NCBI GenBank assembly: GCA_022828595.1
Contig: JAKGHH010000001.1
Location: forward strand, 204,867,813 to 204,931,812
DNA length: 64,000 nt
Origin: Nelumbo lutea
Lineage: Eukaryota; Streptophyta; Magnoliopsida; Proteales; Nelumbonaceae
Reading direction: 5' to 3'
The notes under the pieces were generated by a model. The model had not been told where the DNA came from. It searched no databases and worked only from the letters and a program-made list of their open reading frames with translations. The position numbers and the translations under genes were made by a program. Shown here piece after piece: positions 23,301-35,821 of this stretch (its first letter is position 1; every line of letters begins with the position of its first letter).

Positions 23301-24931
23301 TAACTCTCTCACATTCCATTGCAGGTTACAATAGATTAATTCTCCTAGTTTCCAATTGCTTTCCATTATTTTTACTTTCCTTTTTTCATTAAAAAAAGAA
23401 TACACTAGCATTTTTTAGGCACCTTTCATTCTCCATGCACTATCCTCTGCTTTTGAGCTTCTTCTTCTCAGTAAAAGAAGAGAACCCGGGTATGCTTTTA
23501 GTCTTCCTTTTTTTTCAGTGTTAAATGCCACTGTTCACTGTTAATCTTTCGATCCTGTAATATTTTGTTCAGTGTTAAATGCCACTGTTCAAGTATATTC
23601 AAGAAATTTCATCTTGCTGGATTCTGGCATTTTCACCAGTTTTTGGTCGGATATCAGCCTTTGGGGAATCGTTGGAGTCTGGGGAATGGAGATCATATTA
23701 TCTTTGCCCCCCTCTCTGTCTTATTGTTTGTACTTATTGATGTTTGTTTGCTGCTAGAAACTTCTTCTAGCAGGGGCGAAAAGAAAGATGTCTTTCTGCA
23801 TGAGAGAGAAAATAGTGTATAACTAATATAATTACAAAATTTTACCTGCAACTATTTCTTACAACACGCCATTGCCTCCGTACTAAGATTAATTACTAAA
23901 AACATGGAATAAAGTTTACTTACCAAGAAAAGGAGAAAAGAAAAAAAAAGAAAGCAAATTTGTGGGGATTGCTTTCAGTATTTGAAGTCCTATTCTAGAA
24001 AGTCACTTGATGAAAGCACCTACCAATGGAAGAGCTTCTCCATAATAGAAGTTTTTAGTGATTCATTTCCATGTAAATGTAGCTTGTGCACATAAATAAA
24101 GTTCTGAGCTCATATTAATCATTTAAAACTTACTAAAAGGATCATGGGGGCAGGTTGGGCATTCAAAAGGAATCATAGTGTTATGGTTTGACCATGTAAA
24201 GTCCTGCATTGTCATAGTTGTCACATAGCTGGGAGCCTTGTATAAAATATGGGTGTCTTTCTCATGTAAGCACCTGGTTACCTGGGCTGTGCCTAGACTC
24301 CTACCTAGGTGATGGTCTTATGAACTTTGCAAAATACCTGAAGGATCAACATTATTCTTATCATCATTGTCATTGTTATTATTTATCATTTTCCATCAGT
24401 TCCACCTTACTTTTCAGTGGTGGTATGTATTATAATAGAGTGTTGAAGATGCAAATTCTGATCTGAATTTCAGGTTCCATGTGCAATTGTCTGCTTCCTG
24501 AAAGCATCCAAGTATCCACGGTCAAACAGCTGCCTGATTACCATGTCTATTCTGGTTAGTAGCTTATTTCTCTTTATGAGCTTGATGTTCCTGTCACAGT
24601 GTCAAAAATGGGCGCCACCAAACTGTCTTCGTGCAAATTTGTATTTTGTTTTTCTTTCTTGATGTTCAGTCACCAAACATGGGTCAAAGGTGACAGGGCT
24701 TGATCTACCCCGTTTGACATCCCAAAGGAGCCCAAGCTCCAATTTTGTTGCATGACTTCTTATACTAGTGAATTTATTATGCAACATGCAGAAGAAGAAG
24801 GATCCGAGAATCTCTCAGGCACTACACCACATGAAGCCACAGAAAGCGATGATGCAGATCAAGATAAACACCTTCTCTCACCATCAACCGGTGGTGGGGA
24901 TAAGACCTTTATCAAGGAGGCTCAAAGGTGA
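20308..24931 (+). CDS. PPPDE/DeSI-type putative cysteine isopeptidase
   Basis: Four coding exons join in frame: 20308-20461, 21949-22236, 24474-24554 and 24792-24931 (stop TGA), giving 220 aa. All introns are GT-AG. The PPPDE papain-like fold is complete: LNVYDLTPLNNYVYWFGLG, the catalytic His (about residue 47) in IFHSGIE, FGAHDF, and the catalytic Cys (about residue 121) in SKNCNHFT, then PGWVNRLAQLG. This family comprises deubiquitinating or deSUMOylating isopeptidases (DeSI). Plant members are largely uncharacterised, so the substrate is unknown. The C-terminal tail from exon 4 is acidic, rich in Glu, Ser and Asp, and not conserved. No signal peptide is seen, so a cytosolic or nuclear protein is likely. 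Introns 1 and 2 (1.5 and 2.2 kb) hold MITEs and a LINE tail. Confidence 0.92.
20800..21540 (+). repeat. Dispersed duplicate block, copy A (in PPPDE intron 1)
   Basis: This intron segment is matched collinearly by 61012-61830. Shared stretches include ATCACAATGTAGCA(C/T)CAATT, GATGAAAAACCAT, TTTACAATGGGG, CTGTCTAG/TTGTCTAG plus TTTTTCTGTTACA, and ACCTCATCTATAGTA. The Tourist-like MITE at 21309-21426 is present here and absent from the other copy. Confidence 0.8.
21309..21426. repeat. Tourist-like MITE, copy 3
   Basis: Terminal inverted repeats are GGCTCAGTTTGGAAGGAGTA (left) and TACTCTTTCCAAACTGAGC (right), with ACAAATACAAATATG extending the stem. The duplicate block at 61012-61830 lacks it at the equivalent point. 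Confidence 0.85.
21769..21870. repeat. Tourist-like MITE, copy 4, TSD TAA
   Basis: The ends GTCTCAGTTTGGAAAGAGTA and CCCTTCCAAACTGAGCC are inverted repeats flanked by TAA at 21766-21768 and 21871-21873. A 3-bp TAA duplication is typical of PIF/Harbinger (Tourist) elements. It lies in intron 1 of the PPPDE gene, 78 bases before exon 2. Confidence 0.85.
22545..22628 (+). repeat. RTE-type LINE 3' tail
   Basis: GCAGAATGGAATGGC, GATTCATGTAGCC and TTGTTTGGGATAAGGCCTGA followed by repeated GAT match the 3' end of the RTE fragment at 45560-45980. It is a severely 5'-truncated insertion in PPPDE intron 2. Confidence 0.6.
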
Positions 24932-25889
24932 AGTAAAGCTTCTGCTTGGAAACAAAAATCATACTTCAATTTCTCATGGTGTAGACCGTGTGACTTTTTG
25001 CTGGGAAAAGATCATGCAGGCGATAAGTTTCAAGTCAGCATCTTGCAGTCCAAGCTTTACATTCTCTTTTAGTTTGTCTTTTTTTTTTTCAGGCATCTAA
25101 ATATTTGGTTGCTTGTTTCAATGTAATTTTTATTCACCTTCTATTAATTGTCTTTTTCGAGTATTTTGGAATCAGATATTCATGTTCCAATTTGTTGGCT
25201 CAAATCAGAAGGTTGAGTACATGATCTTTCCTTCCCCGTGGAGAAATAACTTGACGCTTTGAGTTTACACATCAATTTTCTATTTGGTTGAGACTATTTT
25301 GCGTTAAAACATTCATTAATGTTTCTACTGATTGGCTGGATCTTCCTTGCCCGGTTGGTTCTCTTTATTCGCAAAAAAAAAATTCGTTTCTTTGCTTCCA
25401 AATGGTTCAAGGTAGTCACTATTGTTTCCCATTCAAGTATCATATCAGTTTCTATCTTGTCCTCTAGTTTCCTTGAGAGCCATTGTTCCAAACTTTCTGT
25501 CTCTATTCTTGGCCCTAGATTTCCATTCTCCACCCCCTGACCCTACCTGCTTTGCCAATTGACAACTAATAAATAAATGGTTTTCATCTTCCATTTCCCC
25601 ACTTTGGGAGCAGCTCGGATCTATTTGAAGATCCCTATCTAATAGATTTCCTTTTTGTTGACAGCTTCTTTTGGATTAACAACCACATGAAGATTTTGAT
25701 CTTTAGGGGATAATGGGATGTTCCTATTTTATTCTTTTTGATAAATCAAACCACAATTTTCATGGGATGTTCTAATTTTTACCCATTCTTTTAATAAAGC
25801 TGTTCTGCTCCACCATTTGGGAGCATATTCTATTGGCCGATTTTACTGTAAACTTTTCATGGTCCGTTTGTCTTGTAGTCGGAATTGGA

Positions 25890-26105
25890 ATGGTCTACTC
25901 CCATAGTCTGTTTGGTTCAATCAGAAATGGGAATGGGAATTGAAATCAGCAGGAATAGGATTTCATACCCAAGGGAGGGGCAGGGAATGGCCATTCCCTC
26001 AAATGGGGGAATGTCATTCTAGCAGGAATGGGAATGGAATTCTGATTCCACCCAACCAAACAGTTGGAATTGGAATAGCCCATTCCAGACCAAATGGGGC
26101 CTAAA
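25890..26105. repeat. GGAATG-rich MITE, copy 2
   Basis: It has the palindromic core GGGAATGGCCATTCCC and the flank GATTCCACCCAACCAAACAG. The same core occurs inverted in the neighbouring copy at 26190-26430. Confidence 0.65.
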
Positions 26106-26189
26106 TTGTTCCCCCAAAGTATTTCATATTTCATCCTGATTTGCATGGTCTCACTCCTCCAAAGTTTGTTGTTCCAATCTATTAAGATC

Positions 26190-26430
26190 TCGTTTGGTTT
26201 GTGGAAATAGGGGTCTGGAATCGGAATTGGAGTGCCAATTATTTGGTTGGGTGGAAGTGGAATCCCATTTGAGGGAATGGCCATTCCCTCCCCTTTTTTA
26301 GGGAATTAAATCTTATTTCAGCTGATTTCAATTTTCATTCCTGTCTGAACCAAACAGACTGGAAATAGATCATTCCAATTCTGATTCTAAAGAATTTTTG
26401 TTCTGATTCTAATTCCGACTGTATAACCAA
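26190..26430. repeat. GGAATG-rich MITE, copy 3 (inverted)
   Basis: The order of motifs is reversed relative to 25890-26105: TTTGGTTGGGTGGAAGTGG comes before the GGGAATGGCCATTCCC core. The two copies form a large inverted pair about 85 bases apart. Confidence 0.6.
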
Positions 26431-26757
26431 ACAAACCCTAAATTCTTCAATCTCCTATTTTCTACCTCACTAAAACTAATAGTGTCAGTCATTTCTTCCA
26501 ATGGAGTATCTCCTAGACTGCTACTCATGTTCCAAGTTTCCATCTTAAGCATTTTTTTTAAGAATTCTCTACAAGACAAGATGCTTTTCCATGCTAAAAA
26601 TATCCCAATCGAATTGAAAACATGTTAAGGATTTTCTGATATCCAAATATGATCCGATCTTATTTAATTTTCGTAAAATTTAACAAATTATTGAAAAAAA
26701 AACAAAACATTCTATATAAAGAAAAACAAAAGTACAATCATTTTTTCAACTATTTTT

Positions 26758-26760
<3 letters not shown>

Positions 26761-26799
<39 letters not shown>
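26761..26799. repeat. (TA)n microsatellite
   Basis: An uninterrupted run of about 19 AT dinucleotides lies in AT-rich sequence just before the Mutator-like element. Confidence 0.9.
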
Positions 26800-26800
<1 letters not shown>

Positions 26801-27238
26801 CATTTTATAAAAATTAAATAATATGAAAAATTTATAAAAGTATAATATAAACATACTTATAAGGGAAAATTCCCGATTAGTACCCTGTACTTTGGCTCGA
26901 ATGACAATTTGGTCCTCAAACTTTAAAACGCGACAACCCAATGCTCAAACTTTCAATTTGTGACAATCTGGTACATGGTTTTAACTCACCATTAGTGAAC
27001 GCATAAAAAGACATAAATAACCATTTCATTTTTCAACAATCCAGTTTGAATCATTTTCGAAATGATGAAAATGACCACTATATTGAGGGATTCCTCTTCT
27101 GCCTCCGCCTTGACCACAAAACCCAGTGAACCTACTCTCGGATAATTAACAACCTCAAAAGGCCTATTTACTCTCGCTAATTCAGCAGCCTCTACTATAG
27201 ATTTAGCTGGAACCCTGCCCCTGTACTCCTACAATTGG

Positions 27239-28317
27239 TGCTCACGCCCAAAGAGGACACCAAGATCCACTCCTGCTGAAGATGACACAGTTGTATGTGG
27301 AACGGAATCAGCAGAGTGTGTCCTACACACTGGATCCTTCACAAGAATCCTCTAGAAACTCTAAGTACCAAATCTTTTTTAGTCTTTTCTGCAAAACTGA
27401 TGTCAAGAACTGATTTCTTGATTTCTTTCTTCTTCAAAGATCGAATCTTGTCAGAAAGAATGGCGGCGGCTGGAGGAGAACTCTTGGGATGAAGATGGCT
27501 GAATTGCTTCTCTTCTCTTTGGAGTGTGTATGAGATCCAATCTCAATTCGTAGGATGATTTCTTGCACACAACCCTAGGTTTGAAATCTTATTATGATCT
27601 CTTGGGGTTTCTCCTATTTTCTTATTGATTAAGAAACCTCCTAATTAGGAGTTATCATAATCCAAATCAGTATTTGGATAAGGGATGATCTTAATCCTAT
27701 CTGCAGATTAAGTCAGCTTACTCCTGATCTTATCAGGAGGTTACCAGATTCAAATTTGATTTGAATTTGGTCTCCTAGAGTGGATAAGGTTAAAGGCCCA
27801 ATCCTTTTTCCAACTTTAATCCCAGATTCGCCCCATAGATGGGTGATTATATCAGCCCAGCTCAAAATGGGCTTTTGGCCCATTGAGTGTTCAGTGCTTA
27901 ACTAGTTTCCAATCTGCTGCCCAGTTGGGCTTCTTTGTATGGTGTGGGACCCAAGCATTGATCTACAAACCAGCCACATGGGTTCAACCCAGCCTTTATT
28001 ACAAGGCTCAGCCAAATTCACTGAAAAACTCAGTAAACCCCTGAGCCCATCACATGGACCCTATTGGCCCAACACTTACATTAAGTGGTTCCTAGGCCAA
28101 TCCATCTTATAAAAACCCAGGGACTGTGGGCAGGTGCAAGATTAGCCCATCAGGTACTATCCTAAATGGTCTTATACTTAACCTCTCAGCCCTTAATGAT
28201 CAAGCACTGCCCAACAAGAGAGGACCTCTCCCTTGGCTACAAGGAATAGTGTCGCACTCTCCACTCACATGGATCCCGGGAATTAAAACCATTTGCAAAC
28301 ATTTTGAAACCGCACAA

Positions 28318-28359
<42 letters not shown>

Positions 28360-28842
28360 TAATTTTGCAAAACAAAATTCCAACGATTGAAATCAACTAC
28401 CGGCAGTTTGGTTTTTATAAGAGAGAGTGCATTCCCGATCATTACCTTTGTCCGACAAAGGGGCTGATCCTATCACTATGATCACCCACTCAGATGAATT
28501 CTCAGACTGTCCCAACATACCTAGGTTTTGATCCCTGCTAAGGATCTCACTGATTGGCATATCAAAGACAGCCCTATCCGACACCTAGTGAAGTGTCATA
28601 ATCGAGTCTAGGGGTCAGGTGCCTTGGGTCTTACCCTGGTGGCCGAGACAGGCCATCCCAACACTTGGTGGCACACCAGTATCCGCCTTGGCAGGATAAA
28701 TCTCATCAAACTTATCCAATGGCCATGAACATTTAAAACTAACACAAGTCTCAATAAGTGTCTAGTTTTAGGGTCTTACACAGAATTATACCAAAAGTAC
28801 ATCAAATGGATTGAAGCTAAGGGCATACAAAACTATCTAACA
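27239..28842 (-). repeat. 3' LTR of the minus-strand Copia (truncated)
   Basis: It matches 34699-36485 from (TG)CTCACGCCCAAAGAGG to ATCTAACA. Relative to the other LTR it lacks about 93 bases near 28620 and about 47 near 28795, and its (TA)n run (28318-28352) is shorter. The outer 207 bases are missing. Confidence 0.85.
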
Positions 28843-29049
28843 ACTCCCACTTGCACTTAAGTCCAATCTGGTACAAGCCGGAGTCCCATACTTTCCATGT
28901 GTTTCTCAAACACCTTCTATGTTAGTGGCTTAGTCAATGGGTCTGCCACATTATTCGCTGATGCTACCTTCTGAATTAGGACGTCCCCTCTACCAACGAT
29001 CTCCCATAGTACGTGGTACTTCCTCTCGATGGGCTTTGACTTCGAGTGG

Positions 29050-32000
29050 GCCCACTTAAGCTTGGGCGATCGCTCCATTGTTGTCACACAACAACGGGAT
29101 GGGTGATGTGTTGGATGGAATCACTCCCAATTCGTGTATGAATTTCTTTATCCACACGGCTTCCTTGGCAGTTTCACTTGCGGCAATGTACTCGGCCTCG
29201 GTTGTGGAATCTGCAGTGGACCCCTGTTTGCTGCTTTTCCAACAAACAGCACACGATCCTATCGTGAAAACATACCCAGATGTAGACTTTCTATCATCTG
29301 GATCCGACTGAAAATCGGCAACCCTAGAACTTGTAGTGAACTACCATCGAATACCAGACAAAACTCTTTTGTCCTTCGAAGGTATTTGAGTATGTTCTTC
29401 ACAGCAGTCCAATGCTCCTGCCCTGGGTTGGCCTGGAATCTGCTTACCACATTCACCACCTGAGCAATGTCCGGGCGAGTGCACAGTATGGCATACATGA
29501 TGCTTCCTACGGCTGAGGCATAGGGAATGTCTCTTATGCCCTCAATCTCCTTAGAAATCTTGGGAGACATCTTCTTGGAGAGAGTGGCTCCGTGCCTGAA
29601 AGGAACGTTTCCTTTCTTGGAGTTCTCCATGTTGTATCTTTTGACAATTTTGTTAATGTAAGTAGCTTGGGATAATCCAATTATCCGCTTCGATCTATCT
29701 CTATAGACTCGAAGACCCAATATATATAAAGCTTCTCCAAGAGCTTTCATGGATAACTGCTGTGATAGCCATACCTTGACTGAAGTCAACATTCCTACAT
29801 CATTCCCAATGAGTAGGATATCGTCCATGTACAACAACAAAAAGGTGATCTTATCCCCACTGGACTTCCTGTAAACATAGGGCTCATTTGGATTCTACTC
29901 AAAGTCAAACGTTTTGACGGTAGAATCAAAACGAATGTTCCAACTCCTAGAAACCTGCTTAAGTCCATATATGGATCTATTAAGTTTACATACCATGTGT
30001 TCCTAACCAGAAGCAATGAAGCCTTGTGGCTGCTGCATGTAGATATCTTCACTAAGATTTCCATTTAGGAACGCGGTTTTGGCATCCATCTACCAAATCT
30101 CGTAGTCATGGTATGCTGCTATAGCTAGCAGGATCCTAATGGATTTGAGCATGGCCATGGGCAAAAAGGTTTCCTCATAATCGATGCCTTCTTTATGAGT
30201 ATACCCTTTTGCCACCAAACGAGCTTTGTAGGTCTCAATCCTGCCATCGGGGCCCTTCTTCCTCTTGTAGATCCATTTGCAACCAATTGCTTTTATCCCG
30301 GAGGGCGGATCTACTAGAGTCCAAACTCCATTAGTCTCCATCGAGTGCATTTTAGCTCTCATGGCCTCCACTCACTTCTAGGAATCTATGTCTAACATAG
30401 CTTCCGCGTAAGTTACGGGATCCTCCTCACTAGTCAAGGCTTCCACCAGGTAACTATCCTGATCATAACCATATTGGACTGGTGGCCTAGATCCCCGAGT
30501 GGATCTTCTAGGTTGGTCACTACCTAGAACTTGTGGGACATCTCCCACTGCTCCTAAGCTCTCCTCATCAAGAACTATTTCCTGACGATGGGTGTCCAGG
30601 ATGCATTTGGTTTCTAAGAATTGGGTGTTTCGACTGCAGAACACTTTCTGCTCACTTGGGTCATAGAATAGATAACCTACTGAATCTTTTGGGTAACCTA
30701 TAAATAGGCAACGACTGGTTTTGGATGCCAACTTGTCCGCACTCGTTCTTTAACGTGAGTAGGATAACCCCAAATCTTCAAGTGTCTTACACTTGGCTTC
30801 CTTCCTGTCCATAATTCATATGGAGTCTTCGGAACCAATTTGGTTGGAATCCAATTCAACACATAGATAGCAGTCTCTGATGCATATCTCCAAAAGGATG
30901 TGGGTAATTCTGAGCGTACGAGAAGTGACCAGACCATGTCCAACAAGGTCCTATTCCTCCTCTCTGAAACACCGTTGAGTTGAGGTGTGGCAGGAGGAGC
31001 TAATTGTGACACTATCCCGTTGACTTTCAAGTAGCCCCTGAATTCGTCAGAGAGATACTCGCCACCTCGATCCGATCGAATGGCCTTAATTTCTCTCCCT
31101 AACTGTTTCTCGACTTCCTGTTTGAACTCTTTGAACTTTTCAAAGGATTCTGACTTGTGTCTCATTAGGTACACGTAACCATATCATGAAAAATCATCTG
31201 TAAAGGTGATGAAATACACGTGTTGGTTCCGTGTCCTAACACTCAGGGGACCACATACATCAGTATGTATTAGGTCAAGTGTGCCTATACATCTTTCAGG
31301 CTTACCGTCAAATGGCCGCTTAGTCATCTTACCTTGTAGGCAAGGCTCACAAGTGAGAAGATTTTCTACGGTTAGAAAATTCAAAGGACCATCCTTCACC
31401 AGTCTTGTGATTCGGTCAACACCGATATGGCCAAGTCGGTAATGCCAGAGCACGCGGGATTTACTATATCACAAGTTCTTTTCTTGGGATATTCAACCGA
31501 CGTAGTTTCGGTTAGGTTAGTTTCCAAAGAATGATATAGAACATAGAGACCGTTCTCCAGTTCCCCGCATGCGATGAATTTGTTGTTCCGTTTAACAGTA
31601 ATCATATTACTAAAATAAACAGTATATCCATCAACACACAGTTTAGAAACATAAATTAAATTTCTTCTCAAGTTCTGTACATAGAGACATTCTTTAAGTA
31701 CAAGCACTCATTCTCTAAAGACTAATTCTACGGTTCCTATTGCCGCAACTGCAACACTTGCAGTCATTCCCAAGAATAGTGTCACTTTGCCTTCACTCAA
31801 TCTTCTACTAACTTTGAACCCCTACAGTGAGTTACACGCATGAGTTGAAGCCCCAAAGTCAACACACCAAGACACAAAAGCAACTAACATATTAGTTTCT
31901 ATGACACAAGTTTCGACGTTACCTTTCTTAGATTCCAGGTAGGCAAGACAGTTCCTCTTCTAGTGGCCGGTCTGCTTGCAGAAGTGACAGACATCAGATG

Positions 32001-32709
32001 TCTTGTTCTTCTTCTGCTTCTTGGGCTTGACAGCTTTCTTCTGGGGCTTCTTTGCCTTTCTCTTTTTCTTGCCCGATTTGTTAGTTTCAGCAAACATAAC
32101 CACAGGCTCATCCTTTTTGAGTAGATCCTCGGCCCTCTGCAACGTATTGTTGAGTTCCTGGATGCTGACATTTAGCTTGTTCATGCTGTAGTTCATTGTG
32201 AATGCATTGAAGGAAGAGGGCAAAGAATTCAGGATGACATCCACTTGCGTGCTAAGATCTAGCCCGGATCCAAGGGTTTTGAGTTCATTAATGTAACCCA
32301 TCATCCGAAGACAATGGTCATGAACTTTCTGCCCTTTGGACATCTACGCGGTCATGAATAGTTTTAGGACCTTTTGTCGAGTAGAACGGTTCTGCTCTTC
32401 ATACATTTTCTTTAGACTGTCCAATATGTCCTTAGCTAGTTCGATCTGATCGAACTGCCTCTGTATTGAGTTGTCCAATGAGACAATGACAAAGCAGCGG
32501 GCTAGGGAGTTCTTATCCTCTCAATCTTGGTAGTCCCTCCTACGGGCCTCAGAAGCCCTATCACCTGGACGCTCTGGGGCAGGATTTTTCACCACCTTAT
32601 CTAACTTTTCGGAAGTTAGAACCAATATAAGATTTCTGTACCAGTCAGCATAGTTTGGGCCCTTAAGATTATTATCATCTAGAAGCTTTGCGAATTGACC
32701 GTTTGCCAT
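29050..32709 (-). pseudogene. Copia gag-pol remnant
   Basis: Minus-strand pieces in order: gag start at 32709 (MANGQFAKLLDDNNLKGP), gag centre (32343-31960, ending in a basic stretch and a CHFCKQTGH CCHC knuckle), protease region (about 31900-31700, unreadable), GAG-pre-integrase (31453-31184, WHYRLGH...CxxC), integrase core (31174-30698, IRSDRGGEYLSDEF and the NGVSERRNRTLLD glutamate), RT (30371-29259, with YMDD at 29832-29821) and RNase H (about 29290-29050, with [13 protein letters not shown] and [10 protein letters not shown]). At least six frame breaks or stops separate the pieces. The polyprotein is dead. Family-wise it resembles tobacco Tnt1-like Copia elements. Confidence 0.85.
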
Positions 32710-34478
32710 TTTCTGATAAAACAACAAAGACGTTAGTCCACAACCTTAGTTTGATTCACATTACCTACATAGATATGGTTTTTAATTTATGTTCCATTTC
32801 CATTTGTTCATCTCTAAGATTTCCCTCCTTTCTCAGTGACGGAGACAGTGAAATGTCTCTAGAAACATGAGAAATCACATAGGGTGCATGGGGCCAACTA
32901 TTTCAGCTGCATAACCCCACCACCTTTCTGCGACGGATCATGTCCACTCATCAAAAGAGTTTCCCTTTGGCCTCTATCAGAGAAGATTCAGAGCCGTTTT
33001 CAAATAAACCTTTCTATCTAGTGAGTGCTCACCCATCATATTCAGATTATGCCAAGGTACCGTGAGAGAGTTCCCATTTTCTGGTGAAGCCCCTCCCACA
33101 TCGGTCTATGACGCCCCTATCATCTTATAAAACACTCTGACAGACCCAATAGCAAATGGATAGCCAAATTTTATGGTGTGTTTCCTCATTACTGAAGGAC
33201 CCATCATTGTGCTAATGACGGAATACCTTTAGAGAGTCCATCATATGAATCTCCCTATCGCATGCACTCATATTTGCTGGAGGGAACAAAATTACGCCCT
33301 AGTTCTAATTTTAGGTCAAATCATAGTGGCTCCCATTGACTTTCATAAAGTCAGATTTCTTGTGGGCCTTAAGCGGCTAGGGTTTCCATATGCATCCCTT
33401 TTCAAGGTTATGGGGCCCACCATGTAAGGAGAGGTCATCCAATGACCTTAAGGGACACCATGGCAATGATGTGCATTCAGCCATTGTGTGTGCAAGAGCC
33501 ATTAACAAGTCATCATGGGCCAAGTGCTTATGGCCCATGGTCGCAACACATCAAACATCCAAACATCACATGTAAAGGAAGAATTGATCCAATCAATTAA
33601 CTGTTGTAAAGCCCATTGAGCAGCCCATCTAAAATCCATAGCATTAACAATTAATGCTGATAGGTGTATGGGCTGAATCGTAGTCAGTAGTTTGGCCCAT
33701 ACAACTTTTCTCACAAGAGTGGGCTTTTGTAGTTTTAACCTTTTAAAACTGGGTTTTACAAGTGGGCCAAATTAATCCCCGTAATTGAACATCAGATTTG
33801 GAACAGCAAGTGTGACAAAATTCGACTGAAAACAGTTCCCTTCGAACCCTATATTCGGTCCAAACAATTTTGGTCTAATCTAGTTCGAAAATGTCCGAAA
33901 CTGATTTTCAATTCATGAAAGATCTGAAATTAATAATTTCAATTTTAAACAATTACAAATCAAATATGGATTGTTCGCACCACCTGCAAAACAGAGGTTA
34001 ATCACTAGGGTTGCAGTTTCACAAACTGCAAATCGCAGAAAGCGATATCTCCATCTGCAAATCTCCAGCGCCGCCTTCTTCTTCCTTCTTCTTTAATCAA
34101 GAAAATAAAAGAAACAGAAATCCTATTTCTATTCTTGATCAAATCCTATACATTCAGTCTAGAAAATAATAAAATAATATTTATAGACCGAATTGAATAA
34201 AATAAATAATTAAAAAGGAAAAAAGGGTGCGCAGTCCATTTGCGCCAAATCTGCACTGCGATCTCCAGGTTCGAACAGTCCATTAAATCAAAATAAATAA
34301 AGAACAGTTCTAAATAAATTTTAGACTTAACTGAAATTAATTTCAGATCAATCGCCCTCAACAAGAAATAGTTTCTTGAAATAAAGAAAATAATCTGCGC
34401 AAATCTTGGCAGAACATCTTCTATTTATCAGCGCAGGTTTAGATCTGGTTTTCTTTTGGTTCAAGATTCAAACCTGTG
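32710..34478 (-). other. Long leader of the minus-strand Copia
   Basis: About 1.77 kb separate the primer binding site from the gag start. Nothing coding is recognisable in it. Several CCCAT and GGCCCA words recur. The length suggests either a family with a long leader or an unrecognised insertion. Confidence 0.5.
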
Positions 34479-34490
34479 GCTCCGATACCA
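34479..34490 (-). other. Primer binding site (tRNA-iMet)
   Basis: Read on the minus strand the site is TGGTATCGGAGC, with one spacer base between it and the LTR end. This is the standard plant Copia PBS. Confidence 0.85.
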
Positions 34491-34491
34491 C

Positions 34492-35773
34492 TGAAAGAAT
34501 GGATGCCATAAAGATTGCGGAATGGGTGGGCGAATTTCAAAAATTTTCCTACCTTCTCCCAACTGGGAATCGTATTCCCTAAATTTAGAATACAATATTT
34601 AAGGATCCTACTTGAACCATAATCGAACAAGATCTAAACCAAAAAGGGAATGGAGGAATTATACCTGATCCAGAGAAGCAGTATCTCTTAGAGTTGGTGT
34701 TCACGCCCAAAGAGGACACCAAGATCCGCTCCTGCTGAAGATGACACAGTTGTATGTGGAACGGAATCAGTAGAGTGTGTCCTACACATTGGATTCTTTG
34801 CAAGAATCCTCTGGAAACTCTAAGCACCAAATCTTTTTTAGTCTTTTTCTGCAAAAATGATGTCAAGAACTGATTTCTTGATTTCTTTCTTCTTCAAAGA
34901 TCAAATCTTGTTAGAAAGAATGGCGGCGGATGGAGGAGAACTCCTGGGACGAAGATGGCTGAATTGCTTCTCTTCTCTCTGGAGTGTGTATGAGATCCAA
35001 TCTCAATTTGTAGTATGATTTCTTGCACACAACCCTAGGTTCGAAATCTGATTATGATCTCTTAGGGTTTCTCCTCTTTTCTTCTTGATTAAGAAACCTC
35101 CTAATTAGGAGTTATTCTAATCCAAATCAGTATTTGGATAGGGGATGATCTTAATCCTATTTGCAGGTTAAGTCAGCTTACTCCTGATCTTATCAGAAGG
35201 TTACCAGATTCAAATCTGATTTGAATTTGGTCTCCCAGAGTGGATAAGGTTAAAGGCCCAATCCTTTTTCCAACTTTAATCCCAAATTCACCCCATAGAT
35301 GGGTGATCATATCAGCCCAGCTCGAAATGGGCTTTTGGCCCATTGAGTGTTCAATGCTTAACTAGTTTCCAATCTGCTGCCCAGTTGGGCCTCTTTGTAT
35401 AGCATGGGACCCAAGCATTGATCTACACACCAGCCACATGGGTTCAGCCCAACCTTTATTACAAGGCTCGGCCAAATTCACTGAAAAACTCAATAAACCC
35501 CTGATCCCATCACATGGACCCTATGGGCCCAACACTTACATTAAGTGGTTCCTAGGCCAATCCATCTTATAAAAACCTAGGGACTGTGGGCAGGTGCAAG
35601 ATTAGTCCATCAGGTACTATCCTAAATGGTCTTATACTTAACCTCGCAGCCCTTAATGATCAAGCACTGCCCGACAAGAGAGGACCTCTCCCTCGGTTGT
35701 AAGGAATTGTGCCGCACTCTCCACCCACATGGATCTCGGGAATTAAAACCATTTGCAAACATTTTGAAACCAC

Positions 35774-35821
<48 letters not shown>

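Larger units (their letters stand above)
25280..26560 (-). pseudogene. LINE ORF2 fragment (zf-RVT region)
   Basis: On the minus strand near 25700-25630 the translation contains IKIFMWLLIQKKLSTK, the zf-RVT signature, followed by a degraded Cys/His part and a further open piece at 25533-25294. Two GGAATG-rich repeats interrupt the upstream part. It lies just downstream of the PPPDE gene. The fragment is broken by stops, and the limits are approximate. Confidence 0.45.

Noticed and set aside
33245..33714. Open frames in the Copia leader
   Set aside because: Short, on both strands, without motifs, and inside a decayed retrotransposon.
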